64,000 bases of DNA from Granulicella aggregans (GTDB taxonomy: Bacteria; Acidobacteriota; Terriglobia; Terriglobales; Acidobacteriaceae): NCBI RefSeq assembly GCF_014203275.1, contig NZ_JACHIP010000004.1, positions 434,001 through 498,000 of the forward strand. Reading direction: 5' to 3'. Of this stretch, positions 28,980 to 36,912 are shown one piece after another. Positions within the stretch are counted from its first letter, which is position 1; each line of letters starts with the position of its first letter. The translations under genes were made by a program, and so were the position numbers. Under the pieces are notes generated by a model. That model made no database searches and was not told where the DNA came from. It saw nothing but the letters and a program-made list of their open reading frames with translations.

Positions 28980-29024
28980 TAGGCTCGCAAACTCTAGGGA
29001 CCATAGCAGAGCGATGGGTTTCGT

Positions 29025-29564
29025 TCACGCCTTTCCGCTATGCCCGTCACAATGCAGCACACCGAGGTACCGGCTCCACGGGCCGACTGCTTCGCGATAC
29101 TGCGAGGCCAGAATGCGCGAGATCTGATGCAGGTGGCTAAGGTCATGCGTCGGCCACGTAGCAAGCAACTGTGAGAGCGTAACCAAGCCAAAAACCGGAT
29201 GGCGCCCACGCCGCTCAAGGTCCTGCGGCGTCAGACCGAGCGCGTGCAACTGAGCGATGCTAGCGGCGCGCAACTCTGCAAACTCGGTCAGCAATTCGGT
29301 CACGGAGCGCGAATCGCCTAGATGCCCCTCGCGCTGGAAGATGGGGAACGTTTCGGACTCACCCGCTCGGAGAAGGATCTCGACTAGTGGCAGCCAGTCC
29401 GTGCGCTCGCCGTGGATGAGGTGGGCAAGCACTTCGGTGACCGTCCAGGTGCCCGGGCCCTCGTTGCTATGAATAAGAGCTTCGGGTAGGTGGCGTAGCA
29501 GAGCGTCCAATGTGTCCGGAGTCGCAGCAAGCAGCGCGAGTGTCGCGGTAAGATCCTGTTCCAT
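29025..29564 (-). CDS. DinB-family protein
   Basis: This 179-aa helical protein fits the DinB/DUF664 four-helix bundle. The expected metal-binding His residues are in EVLAHLIHGE and in the late helix WPTHDLSHLHQISRIL. Such proteins are found widely; some are thiol transferases (mycothiol or bacillithiol dependent), but most are uncharacterised. No cofactor genes are near. The gene faces the GH13 gene tail to tail, 45 bases away. Confidence 0.8.
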   Translation of the reverse strand: MEQDLTATLALLAATPDTLDALLRHLPEALIHSNEGPGTWTVTEVLAHLIHGERTDWLPLVEILLRAGESETFPIFQREGHLGDSRSVTELLTEFAELRAASIAQLHALGLTPQDLERRGRHPVFGLVTLSQLLATWPTHDLSHLHQISRILASQYREAVGPWSRYLGVLHCDGHSGKA

Positions 29565-29756
29565 GCAGATTGAGTTTATAGCGCAATCGTGGTCCGTTGG
29601 CGTCTCGCGAAAGCCGGGCTATCTAGCTTCGAAGACACGATAAATTTCGCGCCGTCTAATAGAGCCAATTAGGCACGATTGCCCATAACGACGACTTTTC
29701 AGAACCTACCCATTCACGCCCGTTATGGAGATCATGTGCATTGCTAGAATCGACCG

Positions 29757-30374
29757 ATGAAAGCCAACATCCTTTCCGCTGCTCTGATTCTTGTTGGATG
29801 TCCCGGTGCCATATTTTGCCAGGATGTGGCCGTCACAGCCAAGGTGACCACTCCTGACGACAGCGTCACACAACAGTACATGGCGCTTGACCAAGAGTGC
29901 CGCAGTTTAGTTGCCAAACGCGACGCCACAAACGCCGTTCCAGCTTGTAAGAGAGTATCGGAAGAGGCAGACAAGTTTGACCGCAAGACGCATCCGATTA
30001 CGCGGCGCGGAGCATACGTTTTCTACGCCACAGCGCTCATTCAGGCTCAGAAGTACAGAGAAGCCGTCGAGGCTGGCGACAAGGCTGTGGCCGTCGTACG
30101 GATGGGGTTTGATGACGGGTCAGGTTCGAGCGCAGCCTACTACATCAGAGGGCAGGCTAAAGCTGACGTGGGTGACCTGGCCGGTGGAGATACCGACCTA
30201 GAGCAGGCGGAGAAGTTTCAACGTGATGCGCTTGCCGGTCCGGCTGGCCAAGATCTTGCTCGGCCGTATTCGTACACACTGAAACGCGAATTGATGTTCC
30301 ATGCCCAAGTGCTAACCGCAATGGGAAACAAAGATGGAGCTTCGAAAAAGCTGGAGGAGGCTTCCAGACTCTAG
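29757..30374 (+). CDS. Secreted TPR-like protein, function unknown
   Basis: This 205-aa protein has a signal peptide (residues 1 to about 21, ending GAIFCQ). The mature part is helical with repeats like TPR units: AYVFYATALIQAQKYREAVE, AAYYIRGQAKADVGDLAGGD, LMFHAQVLTAMGNKDGASKK. It is likely a periplasmic protein-protein interaction module. Codon third positions are less GC-rich than in the neighbours, as is the region up to about 30.8 kb, which may point to later acquisition. No ribosome-binding site is clear. The 192 bases upstream hold no gene. Confidence 0.7.
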   Translation: MKANILSAALILVGCPGAIFCQDVAVTAKVTTPDDSVTQQYMALDQECRSLVAKRDATNAVPACKRVSEEADKFDRKTHPITRRGAYVFYATALIQAQKYREAVEAGDKAVAVVRMGFDDGSGSSAAYYIRGQAKADVGDLAGGDTDLEQAEKFQRDALAGPAGQDLARPYSYTLKRELMFHAQVLTAMGNKDGASKKLEEASRL

Positions 30375-30436
30375 ATCACTTGACGGCGGTTCCTACGAAG
30401 TTGCCGACAACACCGACCTTCCGGCAATGATGCTAA

Positions 30437-30640
30437 TTAGCGGATATGAGCGATACCGGCATACAGCAACCAGCCGCCGCCCGCCAAGATGAGAACACCA
30501 ACTGCTCGCATGCCCCACTGCGGAAGCGCGGTCCAAGGCGCTTGCGTTCTGCGCAGGACGGAATGCGGTCTAATGCACGTGAAAATGCCGGAGCCTATCC
30601 AAAGCACACCGAAGGCGAGCAGAAAGAAAGTGGAGAACAC
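30437..30640 (-). CDS. Small two-helix membrane protein, function unknown
   Basis: A GTG start gives a 67-aa protein with two hydrophobic segments (MFSTFFLLAFGVLWIGSGIF and VGVLILAGGGWLLYAGIA) joined by a short basic loop (RPHSVLRRTQAPW). A GGAG lies 13 bases upstream, somewhat far. The protein-like hydrophobic pattern supports it. It has no named family. The 216 bases between its start and the next gene contain nothing I recognise. Confidence 0.55.
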   Translation of the reverse strand: MFSTFFLLAFGVLWIGSGIFTCIRPHSVLRRTQAPWTALPQWGMRAVGVLILAGGGWLLYAGIAHIR

Positions 30641-30856
30641 TTGTGCCGTTTAACTCCGATCAAAGCCAGTCGCGATGCTCAGATAAGCCCCGTCAATCAA
30701 GAGCTTACTCCCGGGAAACGGGGTTATGGGAAACGTAGCTACATCCCGTTCTTCCAGAACACCATAATTTTTCGACATCGTCAGCGATACGATCCATAGC
30801 CACCGCGCACTACTCTCCTGAAACCGAGCGGCCTTTCCCGCCCGAACAGGAAACTT

Positions 30857-31339
30857 ATGCCCGCAACCCACACCATCACCGGCCCTACCTCGCTCCAGCG
30901 ATCCCTCTGGCTCCGTCGCGGCACCCACATCGTCCTCGCCCTCCCCAGTTTCTCCGTCGTGCAGCAGGAGAACCTCCAGGCCCGCTTCAACCGCCAGCTA
31001 TCGGAGTCCGGCAACGAGTTCTGCACCGTTGCCCTCATCGCTTCGCTCGTCGGCTACATCCTCTTCGACGCCGCGCATTGGGCCTTCTTCACCGTCCACC
31101 CGGTCACCATGCTCACCGCGAACCTGCTCGTCTGCCTCGCCGCCGCTCTCTTCGGCAAGGCTTTGGGCGTCCTCCGTGCCCGGTGGCAACTCGCACGCCT
31201 CATCTGGTTCGTAGCTGAACGTCTCGAAGATCTGGAAGAGAACTCGTCTCCTCTGGCCTTCCCATCTGCCCCGCGCGGCGATCTCTTCGCCATGCACAGC
31301 CGCAGCGCATCCAGCCTCGGTCGCGTGTCTACCTACTAA
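30857..31339 (+). CDS. Membrane protein, function unknown
   Basis: This 160-aa protein has an N-terminal polar region of about 50 residues, two hydrophobic segments (VALIASLVGYILFDAAHWAF and TMLTANLLVCLAAALFGKAL), then an amphipathic, charged helix (LARLIWFVAERLEDLEEN). The codon use is of the strongly C-ending kind typical here. It is convergent with the LysR gene, with only 6 bases between stops. I cannot assign a family. Confidence 0.65.
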   Translation: MPATHTITGPTSLQRSLWLRRGTHIVLALPSFSVVQQENLQARFNRQLSESGNEFCTVALIASLVGYILFDAAHWAFFTVHPVTMLTANLLVCLAAALFGKALGVLRARWQLARLIWFVAERLEDLEENSSPLAFPSAPRGDLFAMHSRSASSLGRVSTY

Positions 31340-31345
31340 CTCGCC

Positions 31346-32254
31346 TCAGTATCCGCCCGACTCCCGAATCCGCTCTCGGTTCGCCAGCACCAACTCCAGG
31401 AAATTCTGTTGGATCGGTCCCATATGCTCCGGATTCCACGCGATCGAGATTCCCACGTGCGTCGTCTCCGGCTCAATCGTCGCGAAGATGACCCCCGGCG
31501 TTCGAATATGCCGCGCCCCTGAAGGCACCATCGCAATCCCTTCCCCTGACTCCACCAGCGTTAGCACCCCCGACCACGTCGACGAAGAGTTCACGATATT
31601 CGGCGAATAGCCCGCCTTCGAACACAACGCCAGGATGCCATCGAAGAGCGTCGGGATTACCGTCCGGTCGCACATCACAAACGGCTCCGCCGCTAACGCA
31701 GAGATCTGCACCGACTCCCCCGCCAGCGGATGATCGATCGGCATCGCCACCACCACCGAGTCGCTGTACAGCAACTCCGCGCGAAGCGTCCGGTCGAAGG
31801 GTGCCTCTAAGGGTCGCGTAAATCCCAGGTCTATCTTCCCCGACAGCAGCGCCTCCGTCTGTGTCCACGCATGCATCTCGTACAGCGACAGCCGAATCTC
31901 CGGATGCAGCTTGCGATACTCTCGAATGATTCGCGCGAAGAACCCGCCCGCACCCCACACGAAGAAGCCAATCGCAAGCGTCCCCACCTCGCCCTTGAGC
32001 GATCGCCTGGTAATATCGACCGCTCGCTCCGAAGCCAGCAGCGTCTTGCGAGCCTCCGCCAGAAACAGTTCGCCCTGCGGCGTCAGCCTGGCCCGCCGCT
32101 GCGACCTGTCCAGGAGTGCCCCACCGATCTCGCGCTCCAGATCGGCGATCTGCTCGCTGATCGCCGATTGCGAGACATGCAGTTCCTTACTCGCCCGGCT
32201 AAAGGTTCCCGAGTCCGCCACCGCGCAAAAGTACCGTAAATGCCTTAGTTCCAA
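31346..32254 (-). CDS. LysR-family transcriptional regulator
   Basis: I place the start at a TTG (32254) with GGGAG 5 bases upstream, giving 302 aa and the usual MELRHLRYF beginning. The N-terminal winged helix-turn-helix is clear (FCAVADSGTFSRASKELHVS, then QSAISEQIADLEREIG). The rest is the LysR substrate-binding domain (IGFFVWGAGGFF, LGFTRPLE, VAMPIDHPLAG). It is divergent from the RND efflux operon, 191 bases apart, and is the likely regulator of that operon and of itself. The effector is unknown. Confidence 0.92.
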   Translation of the reverse strand: MELRHLRYFCAVADSGTFSRASKELHVSQSAISEQIADLEREIGGALLDRSQRRARLTPQGELFLAEARKTLLASERAVDITRRSLKGEVGTLAIGFFVWGAGGFFARIIREYRKLHPEIRLSLYEMHAWTQTEALLSGKIDLGFTRPLEAPFDRTLRAELLYSDSVVVAMPIDHPLAGESVQISALAAEPFVMCDRTVIPTLFDGILALCSKAGYSPNIVNSSSTWSGVLTLVESGEGIAMVPSGARHIRTPGVIFATIEPETTHVGISIAWNPEHMGPIQQNFLELVLANRERIRESGGY

Positions 32255-32272
32255 TCTCACTCCCAAGAAAGA

Positions 32273-32313
32273 CGCGTCATCTCGACCGAAGCGCAGCGAC
32301 CCCGCATTTGCCG
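32273..32313 (+). repeat. GTCATC-type dispersed repeat (short copy)
   Basis: CGTCATCTCGACCGAAGCGC, then CGACCCCGCATTTG. It lacks the GGAGTGGAGAG middle, so it is a shortened copy. It lies in the leader region between the LysR start and the efflux operon. Confidence 0.6.
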
Positions 32314-32397
32314 TTGCTTGCTCTTTCTCTCAACGATAACGGTTTTTCCGATCAATCTATTCGGAATAAACTGCGAAACCATTCATTTGCCGAGATT

Positions 32398-32413
32398 GTC
32401 TATTCTTATAGAC
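32398..32413 (+). promoter_or_regulatory. Candidate LysR operator
   Basis: GTCTAT-TCTT-ATAGAC is a perfect inverted repeat with 6-base arms, containing the T-N11-A pattern that LysR proteins often bind. It lies 33 bases before the start codon of the RND gene and 144 bases from the LysR start. Confidence 0.5.
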
Positions 32414-32445
32414 ACAAGTCCGTCACGCACAAGGCAGGTCTCAGC

Positions 32446-35400
32446 ATGTGGATTGTACGAATTGCCTTAACTCGGCCTTATACCTTCATCGTTCTGGCGA
32501 TCCTGATCCTCATTGCGGCGCCCGTCGTTATCCTCGGCACGCCGACGGACATCTTTCCCAGCATTGACATCCCGGTCATCTCGGTAGCCTGGCAGTACAC
32601 CGGCCTCAACCCTGAAGAGCTCGAAGGCCGTCTCACCACGCCCTACGAAAAGGTCCTTACTACGCTGGTCGACAACATCCAGCACATCGAATCAACCACC
32701 TTCGCCGGACAGGTCATCATCAAGATCTACCTGCAGCCGGGGGCGAGTCTTGACACCGCCAACTCGCAGGTATCGAGCGCATCGGAATTCACTCTTCGCC
32801 AGCTGCCTCCGGGAATCCTGCCTCCCCAGATCATCAACTTCTCTGCCTCCTCGGTGCCCATCCTCCAGATTGGCCTCTCCGGCAAGGGCCTCTCCGAGCA
32901 GCAACTCAACGACTACGGCCTCAACTTCGTCCGCACCCAGCTCGTCACCGTCCCCGGCGCCGTCATCCCCAACGTCTACGGTGGCAAGCAGCGCACCATC
33001 GTCATCAACATGGACCCCAAGGCGCTCCAGTCGAAGGGCCTTGCTCCGAGTGACGTCATCAACGCCCTTGCGCTACAGAACGTCACCCAGCCCGGCGGCA
33101 CCGCTAAGATCGGCCCGGCCGAGTACGACATCCACATCAACTCCTCGCCGATCACCATCGAGGGCCTCGCCAACCTCCCCATCAAGCAGGTCAGCGGGTC
33201 GACCATCTACCTGCGCGACATAGGCTCCGTCTCTGACGGCAGCATCCCCCAGACCAACATCGTCCGTCAGGATGGCCATCGCGGCGTTCTCGCGGTAGTG
33301 CTCAAGTCCGGTAGTGCCTCAACGCTCTCCGTCGTCAGCCAGGTCCGCGCCCTGCTCCCGCGCATCGCGCTCACCCTGCCTAAAGAGCTGGTGATGACTC
33401 CCATCGGCGATCAGTCTGTCTTCGTCCGCGGATCGATCGTCGGCGTTATTCGCGAGATGATCATCGCCGCTGTGCTCACCGGCCTCATGATCCTGCTCTT
33501 CCTGGGAAGCTGGCGCAGCACGGTCATCATCGCCATCTCCATTCCCCTCTCCATCCTCACCTCCGTCATCGTCCTTGGCCTGCTCGGACAGACCATCAAC
33601 ATCATGACTCTCGGCGGTCTCGCGCTCGCCGTCGGCATCCTCGTCGACGACGCCACCGTCACCATCGAAAACATCGAGCGCTACCTCGAAGAAGGCAATC
33701 CACTCAACGAGTCCATCCTTGAAGGCGCGGCGCAGATCTCCGTCCCAGCCCTTGTATCGACTCTCTGTATCTGCATCGTCTTTCTGCCCATGTTTTTTCT
33801 CTCTGGCGTCGCGCGCTACCTCTTCGTTCCGCTCGCTGAAGCCGTCGTCTTCGCCATGCTCGCTTCTTATGTCCTCTCGCGGACGCTGGTGCCCACGCTA
33901 GCGATGTACCTGCTCAAAGCGCATGACCACCACGCCGTCCCCTCGAACAACATCCTGGCCCGGTTCCAGCGTGGTTTTAATCGCATCTTCGAAAACGTCC
34001 GCTCCGCCTACGAGGACCTTCTTGGCCGCCTCGTCGGCATGCGCCTCGTCTTCGTCCCCATCTTCCTTCTCGCCTGCCTCTGCGCCTTCGCGCTCGTGCC
34101 GTTCCTCGGCCAGAACTTTTTCCCCAGCACCGATAACGGCGCGTTCATCCTTCACGTCCGCGCCCCCAGCGGCACCCGCATCGAAGAGACAGCAAATCTC
34201 TGCGATCTCGTCGAAAAGAACATTCGCCAGCAGATCCCTTCAGGCGAGATCGACAATATCGTCGACAACATCGGTCTCCCCTACAGCACCCTGAACACCC
34301 AGCACGCTACCTCGGGCCTCTGGGGCGCGGGCGACGCCGACATTACCGTCTCGCTGAAGGAAGACCATCACCCCACCGCGAACTATGTAGCGACTCTCCG
34401 CAAGAAACTCCCTGTAGCCTTCCCGGGAGCGATCTTCTACTTCCTGCCGTCCGACATCGTGACGCAGATTCTGAACTTCGGCCTGCCCGCTCCCATCGAC
34501 GTCCAATTCGAGGGCCAGGACATCGCCCACAACCGCGAGGTAGCCAACCGCGTCCTCAGCCAACTGCGACAGGTCCCCGGCCTCGTCGATCTCCGCATCC
34601 AGCAGCCCGACGACTATCCCGTCCTCACCGTCGATGTCGACCGTACCAAGGCCCAGCAGGGCGGTCTTACGGAGAAGGACGTAGGCGGCAGCTTGCTCAA
34701 CATCCTCAGCGGAAGCACCCAGCTCAACCCCCAGTTCTTCCTCAACTACAAGAACGGCGTGAACTACTCCATCGTCGCGCAGTCGCCGCAGTATGACATC
34801 CAGTCACTGAACGACCTGCGCAACATCCCCATCTCATCGCCCTCCACCGTGCGTCCGGAGATTCTCGCCGACGTGGCCACTATCTCGCGCAAGTCGGAGA
34901 TGCCGGTCATCTCGCACTACAACATCCGCCGGACGCTCGATATCTACGGCAACGTCCAGGGCCGCGATCTCGGCTCCGTCGGCAAGGCGATTCAGAAGAT
35001 CGTCGACGCGAACAAGAAGGACCTTCCGCGCGGCAGCTTCCTTCGTGTCCGCGGCCAGATCGAGACGATGAACTCCTCCTACTTCGGCCTCATCGCCGGT
35101 CTTGCCTTCGCGATCGTCCTCGTCTACCTGCTCATCGTGGTCAACTTTCAATCCTGGTTAGACCCGTTCATCATCATTACCGCGCTGCCAGCCGCTCTCG
35201 CAGGCATCGTGATCTTCCTCTTCACCACCGGCACCACGCTCAGCGTGCCGGCGTTGATGGGAGCCATCATGTGTATGGGTGTCGCGACCGCGAACAGTAT
35301 TCTCGTCGTCTCCTTCGCCACCGACCGCCTCAATCACCACGGCGACGCCATCATGGCCGCTATCGAAGCCGGCGCCACTCGCTTCCGTCCCGTCATGATG

Positions 35401-35622
35401 ACCGCTCTCGCCATGATCATCGGCATGATCCCCATGGCGCTCGGAGCGGGCGAAGGCGGCGAGCAGAACGCTCCGCTCGGCCGCGCCGTCATCGGCGGCC
35501 TCTTCTTCGCGACCATCGCCACATTGATCTTCGTCCCGGCCGTCTTCGCCCTGCTCCACGGCCGCCGCAAGCAGGTTGAACCCGCACCATCGGAGCCACA
35601 CCCGATCGCTGCCCAGGCCTAA
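32446..35622 (+). CDS. RND efflux pump, HAE-1-type inner-membrane subunit
   Basis: The protein is 1058 aa from the ATG at 32446, which has AGGCAGG just upstream. It carries the RND pattern: TM1 near the start (TFIVLAILILIAAPVVIL), a periplasmic loop (DIFPSIDIPVISVAW), the central TM cluster with the proton-relay motif GILVDDATVTIENIERYLEE, the second periplasmic domain (LGQNFFPSTDNGAFILHVRA), and the last TM cluster (VATANSILVVSFATD). The relay Asp pair VDDA is present. It exports lipophilic or amphipathic compounds with the adaptor and outer-membrane channel encoded next. It is the first gene of the operon; in most operons the adaptor comes first. Confidence 0.93.
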   Translation: MWIVRIALTRPYTFIVLAILILIAAPVVILGTPTDIFPSIDIPVISVAWQYTGLNPEELEGRLTTPYEKVLTTLVDNIQHIESTTFAGQVIIKIYLQPGASLDTANSQVSSASEFTLRQLPPGILPPQIINFSASSVPILQIGLSGKGLSEQQLNDYGLNFVRTQLVTVPGAVIPNVYGGKQRTIVINMDPKALQSKGLAPSDVINALALQNVTQPGGTAKIGPAEYDIHINSSPITIEGLANLPIKQVSGSTIYLRDIGSVSDGSIPQTNIVRQDGHRGVLAVVLKSGSASTLSVVSQVRALLPRIALTLPKELVMTPIGDQSVFVRGSIVGVIREMIIAAVLTGLMILLFLGSWRSTVIIAISIPLSILTSVIVLGLLGQTINIMTLGGLALAVGILVDDATVTIENIERYLEEGNPLNESILEGAAQISVPALVSTLCICIVFLPMFFLSGVARYLFVPLAEAVVFAMLASYVLSRTLVPTLAMYLLKAHDHHAVPSNNILARFQRGFNRIFENVRSAYEDLLGRLVGMRLVFVPIFLLACLCAFALVPFLGQNFFPSTDNGAFILHVRAPSGTRIEETANLCDLVEKNIRQQIPSGEIDNIVDNIGLPYSTLNTQHATSGLWGAGDADITVSLKEDHHPTANYVATLRKKLPVAFPGAIFYFLPSDIVTQILNFGLPAPIDVQFEGQDIAHNREVANRVLSQLRQVPGLVDLRIQQPDDYPVLTVDVDRTKAQQGGLTEKDVGGSLLNILSGSTQLNPQFFLNYKNGVNYSIVAQSPQYDIQSLNDLRNIPISSPSTVRPEILADVATISRKSEMPVISHYNIRRTLDIYGNVQGRDLGSVGKAIQKIVDANKKDLPRGSFLRVRGQIETMNSSYFGLIAGLAFAIVLVYLLIVVNFQSWLDPFIIITALPAALAGIVIFLFTTGTTLSVPALMGAIMCMGVATANSILVVSFATDRLNHHGDAIMAAIEAGATRFRPVMMTALAMIIGMIPMALGAGEGGEQNAPLGRAVIGGLFFATIATLIFVPAVFALLHGRRKQVEPAPSEPHPIAAQA

Positions 35623-35682
35623 GACCTGGCTATTTGCTAACTCGCTACCTGCTAACTCGCTAACTGCTTCAATGAGGAACGT

Positions 35683-36912
35683 ATGAACAACCTGGACGGA
35701 ACCAACACAGACATGAGTAGCCCCGCCGGCTCACCCGTATTGAGCGCACCGCCCGCGCGCGGCTTGACCCGCGGGACCTGGGTGGGCCTCATCGTCGTCG
35801 TCATCGTGCTGGCAGTCGTTGTCGTCCTCGGGATCGCCTCCCGTTCCCGCTCCGAAGCTGTCCTTGAGACCGAGAACAAGCAATCCTCCATCACCGACGT
35901 CGCCATCATCCATCCCACCGGCTCCGCCATGACCGACGAGATTGCCCTTCCCGGCAACACCCAGGCGTACGTGGATACGCCGATCTACTCGCGCACCAGC
36001 GGCTATCTCAAGGCCTGGTACTTCGACATCGGCACCCATGTCCGCAAGGGACAGTTGATGGCGGTCATCGAGACCCCCGAGCTCGACCAGCAACTTCAGG
36101 TCGCCCAGGCCGATCTCAAAAGCTCACAGGCCAACCTCGACCTCGCCGTGACCACCGCCGCCCGCTATACCAACCTCCTCAAGACCAACTCCGTCTCCAA
36201 GCAGGAGACCGACGTAGCCACCGGCGACGAGGCCGCCAAGCGTGCCGCCCGCGACGCCTCCGAGGCCAACGTCCGCCGCCTCACCCAGCTGCAATCGTTC
36301 GAGAACATCTACGCTCCCTTCGACGGCATCGTCACCGCCCGCAACACCGATGTCGGCGCCCTCATCGAAGCTGGTGCGAACACTGTTCCGAAAGAACTCT
36401 TCCACCTCGCCGCCATCGGCAAGATCCGCGTCTTCGTCGCCGTTCCCGAGGCCTACTCCGCGTCCATCCGCAACGACACCGAAGCCACCCTCACCCTCGA
36501 CGAGTACCCGGGCCAGCCCTTCGTAGGCCAGGTAGCCCGTAACTCCAACCAGATCGACCAGGCCTCCCGCACCTTGAACGTTGAAGTAGACATCGACAAC
36601 GCCAAAGGCCAGCTCCTTCCGGGTGCCTATGTCTTTGTCCACTTCAAAGTGCCGCAGCACTCCACCAGTCTCACTCTGCCTTCGAACACGCTGATCTTCC
36701 GCAGCCAGGGCCTTCAAGTCGCGACTGTAGTCGGCGACAAGGTGCACCTCGTCCCGGTCAAGATTGGCAACGACATGGGCGCAACCGTCGAGATCGCCAG
36801 CGGCCTCCAGCCTTCTGACAAGGTCGTCGTCGACCCCTCCGACTCCATCGCCGAAGGTCAGCCGGTCCGCATCGCCGACCCAAAGGCTCCCGCGTCCGAA
36901 GGTGGCAAGTAA
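35683..36912 (+). CDS. RND periplasmic adaptor (membrane fusion protein)
   Basis: This 409-aa adaptor has one N-terminal anchor (GLIVVVIVLAVVVVLGIASR) and no lipobox. In order it shows a lipoyl half (GYLKAWYFDIGTHVRKGQLM), an alpha-hairpin of about 75 residues (DQQLQVAQADLKSSQANLDL), the second lipoyl half (YAPFDGIVTARNTDVGALIE), a beta-barrel (LTLDEYPGQPFVGQVAR) and a C-terminal membrane-proximal domain. GAGGA lies 4 bases before the ATG. The 60-base gap from the pump gene carries GCTAACTCGCTA-type short repeats. Its stop overlaps the next start (TAATG). Confidence 0.92.
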   Translation: MNNLDGTNTDMSSPAGSPVLSAPPARGLTRGTWVGLIVVVIVLAVVVVLGIASRSRSEAVLETENKQSSITDVAIIHPTGSAMTDEIALPGNTQAYVDTPIYSRTSGYLKAWYFDIGTHVRKGQLMAVIETPELDQQLQVAQADLKSSQANLDLAVTTAARYTNLLKTNSVSKQETDVATGDEAAKRAARDASEANVRRLTQLQSFENIYAPFDGIVTARNTDVGALIEAGANTVPKELFHLAAIGKIRVFVAVPEAYSASIRNDTEATLTLDEYPGQPFVGQVARNSNQIDQASRTLNVEVDIDNAKGQLLPGAYVFVHFKVPQHSTSLTLPSNTLIFRSQGLQVATVVGDKVHLVPVKIGNDMGATVEIASGLQPSDKVVVDPSDSIAEGQPVRIADPKAPASEGGK

